Assembly (NCBI GenBank): GCA_040754395.1
Contig: JBFMCL010000019.1
Location: 1-64,000 of the forward strand
Length of the DNA: 64,000 bases
Direction of reading: 5' to 3'
Source: Nitrospirota bacterium
GTDB lineage: Bacteria; Nitrospirota; Thermodesulfovibrionia; Thermodesulfovibrionales; SM23-35
In this document: in pieces, positions 50,168 to 59,868 of the stretch
Numbering within the stretch: position 1 is the first letter of the stretch
Layout: every line of letters starts with the position of its first letter
Position numbers and translations under genes: made by a program
The notes under the pieces: generated by a model
The model's database searches: none
Seen by the model: the letters and a program-made list of their open reading frames with translations, nothing else
What the model was told of the DNA's origin: nothing

Positions 50168-51868
50168 ATGAACAGAAAGATAATTATCTTGGGAGTAAGC
50201 ATAGTGTATCTTATCCTGCTTATTTACGGTTTAAGTACCGTTTATTCTGTGGGGAATCCTGTTCCTCCGAAGATGCTGAAGGTCGAAAAACCCGAAAACC
50301 TGATAGCAATTGCGCATACGGAAATCTTTGGCAGACTCGAGCGTCCCCAGGTCATATTCAATCACAAGAAGCATGAAGAGGCCCTGAAGGCAGATGGGTG
50401 CAATGCCTGCCATACGGAAGCTGAGGATGGCTCGGTAAAGTTCGATTTTCCGAAGGATGTCAAGAAAAAAGACAAAAAGTCTGTAATGAATGCCTACCAT
50501 GACGAATGCATCGACTGTCATAAAAAGAAAAGCAGCGAAAACAAGGAAACCGGACCTGTAATATGCGCTGACTGTCATTCGAACAGAACCGCGCACCTGG
50601 AAATTATCTATCCGGTCGTTGAGTTTGATTTTGCGCATCACGACACGCATGTCACGAAGCTCAGGGAGAAGATCGGCAAGGATGACTGCAGCCTCTGTCA
50701 TCATATGTACGATATTTATGAAGAGGATGAGGCACTGCGGCTGGTGTATGAAGAAGGCGCAGAGGAATCCTGCTATTACTGTCACGAGCTCGGGAAAAAA
50801 CGGGGACCTGAACACGCCGAGATCACCCGTGTGGCAGCCGGGAAAGGGCTTTCGATCCGTACGGCCTCCCACCGGCAATGTCTCAACTGCCATTTAAAAT
50901 ATCAAGAAGAATATATCAAAAAGGGAGAAAAGGATGCATGTCCTACTGAATGCATAAAATGCCATACGGGAAAGTATAAAACGGTCTCAGAACTTGAAAA
51001 AATTTCCCGTCCTGACCGCAACCAGAAGAATACGCTGTTTATAGATATTGAGAACTCGAAAATGAAGGGAGTTACATTTGATCATAAGTCTCATGAAACG
51101 AGTTCAAGGACATGCCGGAGCTGTCACCATGAGACATTAAAGGCATGCAAGGAGTGTCACAGCCTGACTGGCAAGCCTGAAGGAAGCGGAATTAATATTG
51201 CGCGAGCATATCATGATGTGTTTTCTGAACACAGTTGTGCGGGCTGCCATAACAGGAAGAAAGCAGACAAGAAGTGCGCGGGCTGCCATTACTATATATC
51301 CGATATGGACATTGAGACGATGAACCCGAAAAAAGAAACCTGCGCCATATGTCATAACGGCAGGAAGGATAAGGTGGTAATGCCGAAACCCCTTTCTGCT
51401 GCCGGACTCGACCAGCAGAAGGTGAAGAAAGATGTTGAGATTAAGATACTGGAAAAGGAATTCGAACCATCGAAGTTTCCTCACCGTGACATCATCGACA
51501 AACTGGTAAAGGTTTCAAACGACAGCAGGCTTGCAACGTACTTTCACCGGGATATTCAAACGATTTGTGAGGGCTGTCATCACAGGAGCGATACCCGGGC
51601 TGAAGCGCAGAAAGACACTCCCCCGTACTGCAGGAACTGCCATATGGCTGCATATGACCGCCAGAACCTCAACAAAACCAGACTGCTTTCTGCATATCAC
51701 CGTCAGTGCCTGGGCTGCCATGAAAAGATGGAACTTGAAAAAGGCAGAAAGTGCAGCGAATGCCATAAGGAGAAACAGGAAGGTCCTGCTGAGATCACTT
51801 CTCTGAAGAACGAACAGGTCGTATCTCAGAATACGCGCAAGACCTTGAACGTCTGGAGACCAAAATGA
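50168..51868 (+). CDS. hmcA: HmcA-like 16-haem cytochrome c, operon 2 (566 aa)
   Basis: An N-terminal hydrophobic segment (about residues 4-25) is followed by 16 CxxCH motifs, from CNACH (about residue 79) to CSECH near 530. The repeated spacing mirrors the protein at 32659, including CYYCH, CRSCHHE, CAGCHNRKKADKKCAGCH and CEGCHHR. Insertions make it about 37 residues longer. It is a periplasmic electron carrier for the membrane complex. GGGAAGG precedes the ATG at 50168. Confidence 0.9.
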   Translation: MNRKIIILGVSIVYLILLIYGLSTVYSVGNPVPPKMLKVEKPENLIAIAHTEIFGRLERPQVIFNHKKHEEALKADGCNACHTEAEDGSVKFDFPKDVKKKDKKSVMNAYHDECIDCHKKKSSENKETGPVICADCHSNRTAHLEIIYPVVEFDFAHHDTHVTKLREKIGKDDCSLCHHMYDIYEEDEALRLVYEEGAEESCYYCHELGKKRGPEHAEITRVAAGKGLSIRTASHRQCLNCHLKYQEEYIKKGEKDACPTECIKCHTGKYKTVSELEKISRPDRNQKNTLFIDIENSKMKGVTFDHKSHETSSRTCRSCHHETLKACKECHSLTGKPEGSGINIARAYHDVFSEHSCAGCHNRKKADKKCAGCHYYISDMDIETMNPKKETCAICHNGRKDKVVMPKPLSAAGLDQQKVKKDVEIKILEKEFEPSKFPHRDIIDKLVKVSNDSRLATYFHRDIQTICEGCHHRSDTRAEAQKDTPPYCRNCHMAAYDRQNLNKTRLLSAYHRQCLGCHEKMELEKGRKCSECHKEKQEGPAEITSLKNEQVVSQNTRKTLNVWRPK

Positions 51869-51915
51869 CGGGTTTTAAATACTGGAAAAAAGCGAATGAA
51901 TAGAGAGGAGCGAGG

Positions 51916-52803
51916 ATGGACAGAAGGGCATTTCTAAAACTGATGGGAGCAACGATGGCAGGAACTGCCGGAGGATCCCTCTGGTCACCACGCCTGTCTG
52001 GAGCTCAGGGGCATAATCCGGAAGGGAAGGAATTTTACGGTATTCTTGTGGATACCACACGATGCATCGGCTGCAGGCGATGCGAAAAAGCGTGTGCAGA
52101 AGTGAACGGTCTGCCGATTCCCGACATATCAGAATCGACCAATGAATCTGTTCTGAAAACGAAGCGGAAGACTACCGATACCCAGTATACGGTCATAAGC
52201 CGGTACGAGACAGACAGCGGAACAGTTTTCGTGCCAAGGAGATGCATGCACTGCAACCAGCCTGGATGCACTGCGGCATGCCTGGTGAAAGCCATGAAGA
52301 AACGGAAGACCGGGCAGGTGACCTGGGACCTGAACTGCATCGGCTGCAGATTATGCATGATTTCATGTCCTTTTGACATTCCGAAGTTTGAATATGGCAA
52401 AGCAATACCGAGAATTCAGAAATGCAATCTCTGCTGGGACAGGTTTAATCAGGGCGGACTCCCGGGATGTGTTGAGGTATGTCCTACACAGGCATTGATG
52501 TTCGGTACGAGGAGACAGATTCTTGAAGAAGGGAAGAGGAGGATCGCCACGGGACCTGACAAATATATTGACCATATCTTCGGTGAATATGAGGTTGGCG
52601 GTACCTCGCACCTGTATCTTTCTTCTGTCCCCTTCGAGCAGATAGGGTTCCGGAAAGACCTCGGAACTGTTCCATATCCGGAGTACAGTACCGGATTCCT
52701 TTATGCAGTACCCTTTATTTTCGTGCTCTGGCCTATTGTTATGCTTGGCATTAACCGGGCAACAAAAGGAAATGGTAAAGGAAAGGATGAACATCATGGA
52801 TGA
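51916..52803 (+). CDS. hmcB: HmcB-like periplasmic ferredoxin subunit, operon 2 (295 aa)
   Basis: A Tat signal (DRRAFLKLMGATMAGTAGG) is followed by four 4Fe-4S groups: CIGCRRCEKAC, CMHCNQPGCTAAC, CIGCRLCMISC and CNLCWDR...CVEVC. A C-terminal hydrophobic anchor (about 262-282, FLYAVPFIFVLWPIVML) precedes a charged tail. GAGAGGAGCGAGG precedes the ATG. It overlaps the HmcC gene by 8 nt. Confidence 0.9.
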   Translation: MDRRAFLKLMGATMAGTAGGSLWSPRLSGAQGHNPEGKEFYGILVDTTRCIGCRRCEKACAEVNGLPIPDISESTNESVLKTKRKTTDTQYTVISRYETDSGTVFVPRRCMHCNQPGCTAACLVKAMKKRKTGQVTWDLNCIGCRLCMISCPFDIPKFEYGKAIPRIQKCNLCWDRFNQGGLPGCVEVCPTQALMFGTRRQILEEGKRRIATGPDKYIDHIFGEYEVGGTSHLYLSSVPFEQIGFRKDLGTVPYPEYSTGFLYAVPFIFVLWPIVMLGINRATKGNGKGKDEHHG

Positions 52804-54031
52804 AAAAACTGCGGCAGTTGAAATAAAGAGCTTTGGAGAATTCTGGACCTACCTGAAAGGTGAACTGAGACCGAGAGGGCATATCGCTACTCCTTTTAAT
52901 ATCATTTCACTTCCAATCATGCTGCTCGGTTACGTCTTTATCGTACTCCGTCTTGTGTATGGTCTTGGACAACCCATAACAAACCTGAATCAGGAATACC
53001 CGTGGGGACTCTGGATCGGGTTTGATGTCGTAACCGGCGTTGCCTTTGCAGGGGGCGCATATGTGCTGTGTTTCATTGTGTATATCCTGAGAGCTGAAAA
53101 ATACCATCCTATTATAAGAGCAACAGTGCTCAACGGATTCCTTGCATATCTTTTTTACGCCGGTGCGATCGTGCTCGATATCGGGCGCTGGTGGAATATC
53201 TACAACCCGATGGTCGGGAATGACTTTGGTGTGAATGCCGTCATGTTCCTTGTAGCATGGCATTTCTTCCTCTATATGCTCGCAGAACTCGTTGAATTTT
53301 CTCCCGCCATCGCAGAATGGCTCGGTCTGCGCAGGGTGCGAAAAATACTTGGTGGCCTCACACTCGGTGCGGTCATATTTGGCATTACCCTCTCGACGCT
53401 CCACCAGTCAGGTCTCGGTGCGCTCATGATGATGGCCAAGAGCAAGATACATCCCCTGTGGTATACCGATTTTATCCCGATCCTTTATTTTGTATCGAGT
53501 ATCTTCGCCGGGCTGTCGATGGTGATCTTTGAAGGTTCGATAAGCCATAAAGTCTTTGCCTATCAGATAGATGCAGAACATCATCATTCCTATGAGGATA
53601 TCCTGGTTGGACTCGCAAGGATATGTGCGGTGGCGATGTTCGGGTACCTCTTCCTGAAGGCAATCCTTCTTGTGCACGAACATGCCGTTCCCTATTTAAA
53701 CAGCACGATGGGATTCTGGTACCTTTTTGAGGTCATCGGATTTGTGCTCATTCCCTGTCTCATGTTCGTCAGCGGCGCGACGCGGAAAGATATATCGATT
53801 ATCAAGTTTGCTGCAATCCTGACAATGCTTGGCATCATACTCAACAGGCTTAACTATACTTTTATCGCATATAACTGGTATGTGCCGTTAAGCGAAAAAT
53901 ACTGGCCTTCAGCGATTGAATTGATTATCACGGCGTCTATTATCCTTACCGAAGTCTGGGTGTTCAGGTGGATGGTAAACAGGATGCCGGTGCTCAGAAA
54001 GCCTCCTGAATGGGCTGCGAAACTGCATTGA
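52796..54031 (+). CDS. hmcC: HmcC-like NrfD/PsrC-family membrane subunit, operon 2 (411 aa)
   Basis: A polytopic quinone-interacting subunit like that at 35407: YPWGLWIGFDVVTGVAFAGG, GRWWNIYNPM and HQSGLGALMMMAKSKIHPLW match it closely. About ten membrane segments. The ATG at 52796 follows GGAAAGGA and is preferred over earlier in-frame starts that overlap HmcB extensively. Confidence 0.9.
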   Translation: MDEKTAAVEIKSFGEFWTYLKGELRPRGHIATPFNIISLPIMLLGYVFIVLRLVYGLGQPITNLNQEYPWGLWIGFDVVTGVAFAGGAYVLCFIVYILRAEKYHPIIRATVLNGFLAYLFYAGAIVLDIGRWWNIYNPMVGNDFGVNAVMFLVAWHFFLYMLAELVEFSPAIAEWLGLRRVRKILGGLTLGAVIFGITLSTLHQSGLGALMMMAKSKIHPLWYTDFIPILYFVSSIFAGLSMVIFEGSISHKVFAYQIDAEHHHSYEDILVGLARICAVAMFGYLFLKAILLVHEHAVPYLNSTMGFWYLFEVIGFVLIPCLMFVSGATRKDISIIKFAAILTMLGIILNRLNYTFIAYNWYVPLSEKYWPSAIELIITASIILTEVWVFRWMVNRMPVLRKPPEWAAKLH

Positions 54032-54059
54032 GAAAAAAGACAAGTTGAAGGAGGGGTCT

Positions 54060-54185
54060 ATGGAAGAACTCTTCACCTATTACGATATGTTTGCATCAAA
54101 GGGCGCTGAATATCTGATTATCATCGCTTTTCTGATCGTTATACTGGCATTCTGGAGATTTGTGAACATGAATGACCTTCGGTGA
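54060..54185 (+). CDS. hmcD: HmcD-like single-span membrane peptide, operon 2 (41 aa)
   Basis: A short gene behind GAAGGAGG. The peptide MEELFTYYDMFASKGAEYLI has a membrane segment (about residues 18-33) and ends FVNMNDLR. It resembles the peptide at 34262 in the KG.EY.I...FL phrase. In operon 2 it is last instead of between HmcA and HmcB. Confidence 0.7.
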   Translation: MEELFTYYDMFASKGAEYLIIIAFLIVILAFWRFVNMNDLR

Positions 54186-54275
54186 ATATTTTCCGAATGT
54201 CTGTGCGGTAATTCCCTCTCATGTCAAATCCTCAGTGAAGGGAGGGGAAGATGCGGCGGATCTTAACAGAGGACG

Positions 54276-54321
54276 GCCGAGTTTCCGAAAGAAGGAACCT
54301 TTAGGTAAATTCGGCTTTTTT
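54276..54321 (+). terminator. Terminator-like hairpin in the leader of the two-CW gene
   Basis: GCCGAGTTT (54276-54284) pairs with AAATTCGGC (54307-54315), followed by six T. The 22-nt loop contains a smaller possible helix (CC...GG). It ends Hmc operon 2 or forms an attenuator for the gene at 54356. The preceding 90 nt (54186-54275) also contain complementary CCCTC/GAGGG arms. Confidence 0.6.
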
Positions 54322-54355
54322 CTTTTGCAAGAAATGATATTGACAGAGGTAAATC

Positions 54356-54637
54356 GTGCCTGTTCTTAATTGTTGGGAATTTAAGAAGTGCGGCAGGGAA
54401 CCCGGTGGTGCAAAAGTAGAGGAACTGGGAGTCTGCCCCGCGGCTGTTGATGACAAATATGAGGGTGTTAACCGCGGCAAGAGATGCGGCAGGTCATGCT
54501 GGTTAGTATCTGGCACAATGTGTGATATAAAGATGAAGGGGAAACGGCTTAAGAAGCAATGGGAATGTTCACAATGTATGGTTTTTCAGGTTGTCAGAGA
54601 AGAAGAAGGCGATAATTTTATCTATCATATCGGATAA
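54356..54637 (+). CDS. Two-CW domain protein, Cys-rich (93 aa)
   Basis: A small protein with CWEFKKCGREPGG near the start, CPAA at about 27, and GKRCGRSCWLVSGTMC in the middle: the repeated CW pattern for which two-CW proteins are named. Four or more Cys could bind a metal or cluster. The start codon is GTG; the TTGACAGAGG before it gives only a weak ribosome site. Function unknown. Related Cys spacing occurs in the MerR regulator at 55680. Confidence 0.75.
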   Translation: MPVLNCWEFKKCGREPGGAKVEELGVCPAAVDDKYEGVNRGKRCGRSCWLVSGTMCDIKMKGKRLKKQWECSQCMVFQVVREEEGDNFIYHIG

Positions 54638-54708
54638 TGCAGGGGACACAGAAAAAATCTGAGGTCTCTTTTCCCGGGGTCCCGCCGAACCGGCAGGCAA
54701 TTCTGTTA

Positions 54709-55263
54709 TCAGCATCCGCACAGGTAAGTGGGTGAAGCAGGGGGAGTCTTTCCTTTCAATTCGTCACAATAGTAGGCATAACTCATCGGCTTGTCAGTCT
54801 TCAGCAGCTCTGCGTCGATAACTTTTCCAATAAACAGGGTATGGGTTTCACAGTCAAAACTGTTCGTCACCTGACAATCCAGATAGGCAACAGTGTGTTC
54901 CAGTATAATCGGGGTCCCTGAAACACCTGTCTTGAAACTGAGCTCCTTGAACTTGTCGGATTGCCTTCCGCTTCTGAAGCCCAGAAGCATGATAAATTTC
55001 TTAGGTGTATTTGATGAAAGCACCGACACGCTGAATACCTTGCTCTCCTGGATATATTCATGGGTCAGGGCTTCCTTATTGACAGTCACCAGAACCTTTG
55101 GAGGAGTTGACGAAACCTGAATAAGGGAATTGGCGATCTGGCAGTTATATTTATCTCCCTTTCTGGAGCTGATTACATACATGCCGCAGCCAACCAGAGC
55201 AAGCGCCCTGGCTTCCACCATCGTTTTTTTGTCGAGAGCACAAAACTCACCTACTACAGCCAT
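54709..55263 (-). CDS. Flavin reductase-family FMN protein (184 aa)
   Basis: The flavin reductase-like/flavoredoxin fold is indicated by YVISSRKGDKYNCQIANSLIQVSSTPP, then LVTVNKEALTHEYIQ and SVSVLSS near mid-protein, and SFDCETHTLFIGKVID toward the end. Such proteins bind FMN and serve as NAD(P)H:flavin reductases or flavoredoxins. An in-frame ATG about 14 codons downstream is an alternative start. The neighbouring MerR-type gene on the same strand may regulate it. Confidence 0.8.
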   Translation of the reverse strand: MAVVGEFCALDKKTMVEARALALVGCGMYVISSRKGDKYNCQIANSLIQVSSTPPKVLVTVNKEALTHEYIQESKVFSVSVLSSNTPKKFIMLLGFRSGRQSDKFKELSFKTGVSGTPIILEHTVAYLDCQVTNSFDCETHTLFIGKVIDAELLKTDKPMSYAYYCDELKGKTPPASPTYLCGC

Positions 55264-55679
55264 ATGCCACCACTCCGGAATATGCAGTATTCTAATATAT
55301 AAATTTTAAATTTATATATCATATATTATTCTAATATATATAGCTTATCTTGTCTATCCATAATCAGGAATCAAAAAAATTGGAAACTGCCTTTGGAGAG
55401 CAGACAAGGTGAGCCTTCTTTCATGCCGAAAGATAATGTTTTGATGTCAGTGAATATCCCTGAGGTCGTGGCGGATGTACAAGGCATATGACCGGCAGGG
55501 TATCATTCAGTACGTGTGTTGGAATCCCGCTTTCTAAGAGTATTATTTGCAGCAGGATTCCGGGCCGGGTTCAGTATGACTGTCTGCCGGATAGCATGTG
55601 CTGCTCCAGGGGTGCTGTAGATTTGGTATGTGCATGATACACCACTACTGATACACCACTACTCCAGTTTTGCCGCAGG
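55264..55679. other. Intergenic region with AT-rich direct and inverted repeats
   Basis: ATTCTAATATATA occurs at 55289-55301 and 55328-55340 (39 bp apart, about four helical turns). Between them ATAAATTTTAAATTTAT (55299-55315) is an almost perfect palindrome. This lies just upstream of the flavin reductase gene on the minus strand and looks like promoter/operator DNA. The remainder, to 55679, holds no gene that I recognise. Confidence 0.45.
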
Positions 55680-56231
55680 TTACACGGAATCTTCAGACCC
55701 GTTACCGTTGCCGTTTCCGTCTTCTTTTGGTTCTCTCCCTGGCTGTCCTTTTGAGAGCAGCACAATACAGTCATCACAGGTGTCTGAAGGTTTCCTTTTG
55801 CAGATCATGTGATTGTATTCCCAGCAAGGCTTGATATTATTGATATACGCCCGGCATTCGCTTTTCATTTTTTCCGGGCAGCCGGTAATTTCCCAGCAGG
55901 GAGCGTACTCGAGAAGCTTTTTGATGCCTTCGATGCTGATCTTCTTTTTGTGAATCAGCAGGCGTAAACAGAGGAGCCATCTGATATCGTTTTCAGAATA
56001 GAACCTGTTCTTGTTCTTGCGGTCCGGTTTTACAAGGCCGTGCTTTTCATAAAGACGCAGTGTCTGGTTTGTCGTACCGACTAATTCTGAAACAATTCCT
56101 ATGGTATACAGCGGAAGATCTTTTTTGTCTTTTTCCTCAATGAAGTCGAAGCTCCTTTTTCTGTTGGCCATACAGTCTTGCTCCCCCTCTAATAAAAGTT
56201 TTTTATGAGCAAAGTGCTCTATTACGTTCAA
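55680..56231 (-). CDS. MerR-family regulator with CW-type Cys-rich C-terminus (183 aa)
   Basis: Residues about 40-105 are a MerR winged helix (LYTIGIVSELVGTTNQTLRL, YEKHGLVKPDRKNKNRFYSE). The C-terminal part, about 108-160, has CWEITGCPEKMKSEC, then PCWEYNHMIC and CDDC: eight or more Cys in a pattern like two-CW proteins. It may sense redox state or a metal. A Gly/Asn-rich tail ends the protein. In-frame starts at 56231 and 56174 (MANRKRSF) are both possible; the second is closer to normal MerR length. Confidence 0.8.
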   Translation of the reverse strand: MNVIEHFAHKKLLLEGEQDCMANRKRSFDFIEEKDKKDLPLYTIGIVSELVGTTNQTLRLYEKHGLVKPDRKNKNRFYSENDIRWLLCLRLLIHKKKISIEGIKKLLEYAPCWEITGCPEKMKSECRAYINNIKPCWEYNHMICKRKPSDTCDDCIVLLSKGQPGREPKEDGNGNGNGSEDSV

Positions 56232-56722
56232 AATATACCCTTATTACGCTTCGGTTTAGCGACTGCGCTCTTTGCACATATCTTCGTCAACGTGCCGGCG
56301 CCGTATTTTTGACATATATTATATATTTAAATATAAGTTACATGCATATTGCAATACTTAAATAATATAATAACATATTTTTATAACTACATGTTGACTA
56401 ATTTTATCTGAGCGATATCCTTGTATCCCGTCATGTCTCAACCCCGGCATCACAGGACCGGATTGTCACATTGCTCCGCGTGCTGTTTTGGCTGTCTTTT
56501 CAGGGTGATGAGCGCACCCTGAGGACAGAATCTGCCGAAATATTCGGATGCCTTCGGACCGGAAAATCCGGGATGACGGGAAAGCGTTCGCCGGAGAAGT
56601 TTGTATTGTTCCGGATGCAGGACTACCGGGATTCCGAACGATCGCAATGCGGGCTGGGTGATTACCATCTCAGAAACTATTTATGGTAAAATGATGTAAT
56701 TTCCAAAGGAGCAGATTGTCAT
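56232..56722. other. Intergenic region upstream of ilvB
   Basis: An AT-rich tract at about 56310-56400 probably holds the promoters of the divergent MerR-like and ilvB genes. The segment 56440-56690 is GC-richer and has short open frames on both strands without recognisable similarity. No leader peptide with a branched-chain residue run or classic T-box was seen before ilvB. Confidence 0.4.
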
Positions 56723-58453
56723 ATGAAAATATCAGGCGCCGAAATATTTGTTGAGAGTTTAAAACGTGAAGGGGTCAAGCATATTTTTGGATACCCCGGT
56801 GGGGTAATCCTGAATATTTTTGACCTGCTCTATGATGACAAGGACATCCAGCTCATCCTTACAAGACATGAGCAGGGTGCGGTACACGCAGCGGATGGCT
56901 ATGCACGTTCGACCGGCAGGCCGGGTGTCGTGCTGGTGACATCGGGGCCCGGCGCCACCAATACAATCACAGGGATCGCAACCGCTTCCATGGATTCAAT
57001 TCCATTGGTAGTTTTTTCCGGTCAGGTGCCGACGATGCTTATCGGAAATGACGCATTTCAGGAGGCTGATATTGTCGGTATTTCAAGGCCATGCACAAAA
57101 TATAATTTTCTCGCCAAAGATGTGAAAGACATTGCGAAGATTGTCAGGGAATCATTTCATATCGCATCCACCGGCCGTCCAGGACCGGTTCTTATTGATC
57201 TTCCCAAGGACGTGACCTCTGCGAAGGCGGAATTCATATGGCCTGAAATAAAGATCCGGAGCTATAATCCGACTTATGAGGGCAACAGGTGGATGATCAG
57301 CCAGGCAGCGCATTTGATCGCGAAATCGAGGAAGGCGCTGATCATAGCCGGAGGCGGCGTTGTCCTTTCAGGCGCAGCCAGAGAGCTCAAAGAGCTTGCC
57401 GAGATCACCGAATTGCCGGTTACCATGACACTCATGGGACTTGGGTCATTTCCCGGAAGCAACAAGCTTTCCTTGGGCATGCCGGGAATGCACGGCACCT
57501 ATTATGCAAACAAGGCGATCCAGGATTCAGATCTTCTGATAGCCATAGGAATGCGTTTTGACGACAGGGTAACAGGCAAGCTTGATGCCTTTGCGCCGAA
57601 TGCAAAGATAATCCATATTGATATTGATCCGACATCAATCAAGAAAAATGTGCGGGTGGATATCCCCATTGTGGGTGATGTCAAAAGGGTGCTGACAGTG
57701 CTCAACAGGATACTCAAAGAAGAGATCAAGGAGCAGTGGGGTGAGGTCCGCAAGGCCTGGCTGAGACAGATAGAAATATGGAAGCAGGAAAGGCCAATGA
57801 CCTACACATACAGCGATGAGGTAATAAAGCCCCAGTTTGTCGTAGAGAAGATCTATGAACTCACCAAGGGAGATGCGATTATCTCGACCGAGGTTGGTCA
57901 GAACCAAATGTGGGCTGCCCAGTTCTACAAGTTTGACAAGCCAAGAATGTGGCTGACATCCGGCGGATTAGGCACTATGGGGTACGGGTTTCCTGCAGCC
58001 ATTGGTGCCCAGATTTCACATCCCAACAAACTTGTGATTGATATCGCAGGTGACGGAAGCATACAGATGAACATTCAGGAGCTTGCAACAGCGGTAATAA
58101 ACAAGCTTCCGGTGAAAGTGGCGATACTGAACAACCGTTATCTTGGCATGGTCCGCCAGTGGCAGGAACTCTTCTTCGGAGAAAGGTATTCGCATACCCA
58201 TCTCGAGGTTGTCCCCGACTTCGTGAAACTGGCTGAAGCATACGGTGCAATCGGCCTGAGGGCAACAAAACCCAGCGAAGTTGAACCTGTGCTTAAGGAG
58301 GCATTCAAAATCAAGAAAACCGTTTTCATGGATTTCGTGGTCCACTGGAAGGAAAAGGTTTTCCCGATGGTGCCTGCAGGCGCACCAATAGATCAGATGC
58401 TTTTTGAGGAAGTAAAAGAGAAGCCAGAGAAGAAATTAAAGGCGGTGAAATAG
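56723..58453 (+). CDS. ilvB: Acetolactate synthase large (catalytic) subunit (576 aa)
   Basis: A ThDP- and FAD-dependent enzyme that makes 2-acetolactate or 2-aceto-2-hydroxybutyrate, the first common step of valine, leucine and isoleucine synthesis. Marks: [13 protein letters not shown], the catalytic Glu in [32 protein letters not shown], and the ThDP/Mg motif [15 protein letters not shown]...NN. Normal length. AAAGGAGC precedes the ATG. The small subunit follows with no gap. Confidence 0.95.
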   Translation: MKISGAEIFVESLKREGVKHIFGYPGGVILNIFDLLYDDKDIQLILTRHEQGAVHAADGYARSTGRPGVVLVTSGPGATNTITGIATASMDSIPLVVFSGQVPTMLIGNDAFQEADIVGISRPCTKYNFLAKDVKDIAKIVRESFHIASTGRPGPVLIDLPKDVTSAKAEFIWPEIKIRSYNPTYEGNRWMISQAAHLIAKSRKALIIAGGGVVLSGAARELKELAEITELPVTMTLMGLGSFPGSNKLSLGMPGMHGTYYANKAIQDSDLLIAIGMRFDDRVTGKLDAFAPNAKIIHIDIDPTSIKKNVRVDIPIVGDVKRVLTVLNRILKEEIKEQWGEVRKAWLRQIEIWKQERPMTYTYSDEVIKPQFVVEKIYELTKGDAIISTEVGQNQMWAAQFYKFDKPRMWLTSGGLGTMGYGFPAAIGAQISHPNKLVIDIAGDGSIQMNIQELATAVINKLPVKVAILNNRYLGMVRQWQELFFGERYSHTHLEVVPDFVKLAEAYGAIGLRATKPSEVEPVLKEAFKIKKTVFMDFVVHWKEKVFPMVPAGAPIDQMLFEEVKEKPEKKLKAVK

Positions 58454-58942
58454 ATGAGGCATACAATTTCCCTTCTCGTAGAAAATAAATTCGGGGTTCT
58501 CTCACGCATTGCGGGTCTCTTCAGTGGACGGGGTTATAACATTGAAAGCCTTTCTGTCGGTGAGACAATTGACCCCCAGATCTCGACTATGACGATCGTT
58601 ACGAGCGGTGACGACAAGATCATCGAACAGATCAACAAACAGCTGAATAAGCTGATCGACGTCATTAAGGTTATCGATATGACTGAACTCGCCCACGTTG
58701 AACGGGAAATGGTGCTCATAAAAGTTGCTCCCCGGCAGGAGGACAAGGCAGAGGTTTTGCGGTTGACAGAAATATTCAGGGGAAGAGTCCTGGATTCGAG
58801 CAAGACCACCTATACGATAGAAGTCACCGGCGATGAAAAGAAGATCGAGGCGCTTGTGGAATTGCTGAAACCCTTCGGCATTAAGGAGTTTGTCAGAACC
58901 GGCAAAATCGCAATGGGACGGGAAGGCATCAGGAAGACCTGA
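58454..58942 (+). CDS. ilvH: Acetolactate synthase small (regulatory) subunit (162 aa)
   Basis: An N-terminal ACT domain ([33 protein letters not shown]), then the second domain with [14 protein letters not shown] and [20 protein letters not shown]. It binds valine for feedback control and raises activity of IlvB. Its ATG directly follows the ilvB stop, so the two are translationally coupled. Confidence 0.95.
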   Translation: MRHTISLLVENKFGVLSRIAGLFSGRGYNIESLSVGETIDPQISTMTIVTSGDDKIIEQINKQLNKLIDVIKVIDMTELAHVEREMVLIKVAPRQEDKAEVLRLTEIFRGRVLDSSKTTYTIEVTGDEKKIEALVELLKPFGIKEFVRTGKIAMGREGIRKT

Positions 58943-59103
58943 TACCGGTCAGCATATAAGCAGTCGAACTATAGTGTGCCCTCACCTGCGTATTTCCTTC
59001 CTGAAGAACTAATCACGTATTTCCTGCGCCCCCGGTGATTGAGGCGGACTTCTGAATGAGAGCTGTGCAGTCGGCGTATAATAGCGAAAAGATCAAAGAC
59101 CCT

Positions 59104-59123
59104 CCCGCCGCAGAGACGGCGGG
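59104..59123. other. GC-rich hairpin between ilvH and the DUF502 gene
   Basis: CCCGCCG and CGGCGGG form a perfect 7-bp stem around CAGAGA. There is no U-run, so it is either a weak terminator or part of the leader of the next gene. Confidence 0.35.
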
Positions 59124-59161
59124 ATATCGTAAAAATCCCATAAACAGTTGAAGGAGATTTC

Positions 59162-59704
59162 ATGAAAACTCTTACGCAATACTTTTTTAAAGGCCTGCTC
59201 TTCCTTGCGCCTATTGTTGTAACCCTTTACGTCCTGTTTGTGATTATTTCTGCTGTTGACCAGATTTTCAGAGTGAGGATTCCGGGGATGGGCATTCTGA
59301 TTACAGTAGCGCTTGTCACAGCCATAGGATTTCTTGTCTCAACTTTTCTCGCGAGGGGTGCTGCAAAGCTCATAGACAGACTGTTCAGCCGCATGCCTAT
59401 CGTGAAAATGATTTATTCCGCGATTAAAGACCTCGTGAATGCCTTCGTGGGTGAAAAGAAGAGATTCGACAGGCCGGTATTGGTGAACCTCCTGCCGGAA
59501 AGTACCGTACAGATTATCGGGTTTGTCACACGAGACAGTCTGGAGAATATCGGGATGGCCGGGAGTATGGCAGTGTATATCCCGCAATCCTATAATTTCG
59601 CGGGAAATCTGATAGTCGTTCCCAAAGAGCAGGTTTTCCCGCTCGATGTGGAAAGCGGCAGAATCATGACATTCATTGTCTCGGGCGGGGTGTCAGACGT
59701 GTAA
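59162..59704 (+). CDS. DUF502 membrane protein (180 aa)
   Basis: Two membrane segments (about 11-34 and 43-63) are followed by a soluble domain with DRLFSRMPIVKMIYSAIKDLVNAF, PESTVQIIGFVTRDSL and VPKEQVFPLDVE. These are typical of the DUF502 family, whose function is unknown. GAAGGAGA precedes the ATG. The gene seems to be monocistronic. Confidence 0.85.
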   Translation: MKTLTQYFFKGLLFLAPIVVTLYVLFVIISAVDQIFRVRIPGMGILITVALVTAIGFLVSTFLARGAAKLIDRLFSRMPIVKMIYSAIKDLVNAFVGEKKRFDRPVLVNLLPESTVQIIGFVTRDSLENIGMAGSMAVYIPQSYNFAGNLIVVPKEQVFPLDVESGRIMTFIVSGGVSDV

Positions 59705-59868
59705 CCCTCCTGATTGGCCTTGAGAAAATCTGATAAGGGGTTGTCCGCAGAGATGCCCGATGAGTCTTATGTACTGTTTACGGAAACCCCTGTTCCTGTC
59801 TGTCGGGGCATTATACCAGTCATCCCCTCGGACAAAAATTGAGGAATTCCTCAATTGTATGAGAAGAA

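Noticed and set aside
54186-54355. Possible selC (tRNA-Sec) or other tRNA gene in the leader before the two-CW gene
   Set aside because: No acceptor stem, T-loop or CCA-type end could be made; no tRNA or rRNA gene was recognised in the window.
56450-56689. Short open frames on both strands upstream of ilvB
   Set aside because: No recognisable similarity or ribosome site; the two frames are complementary to each other.
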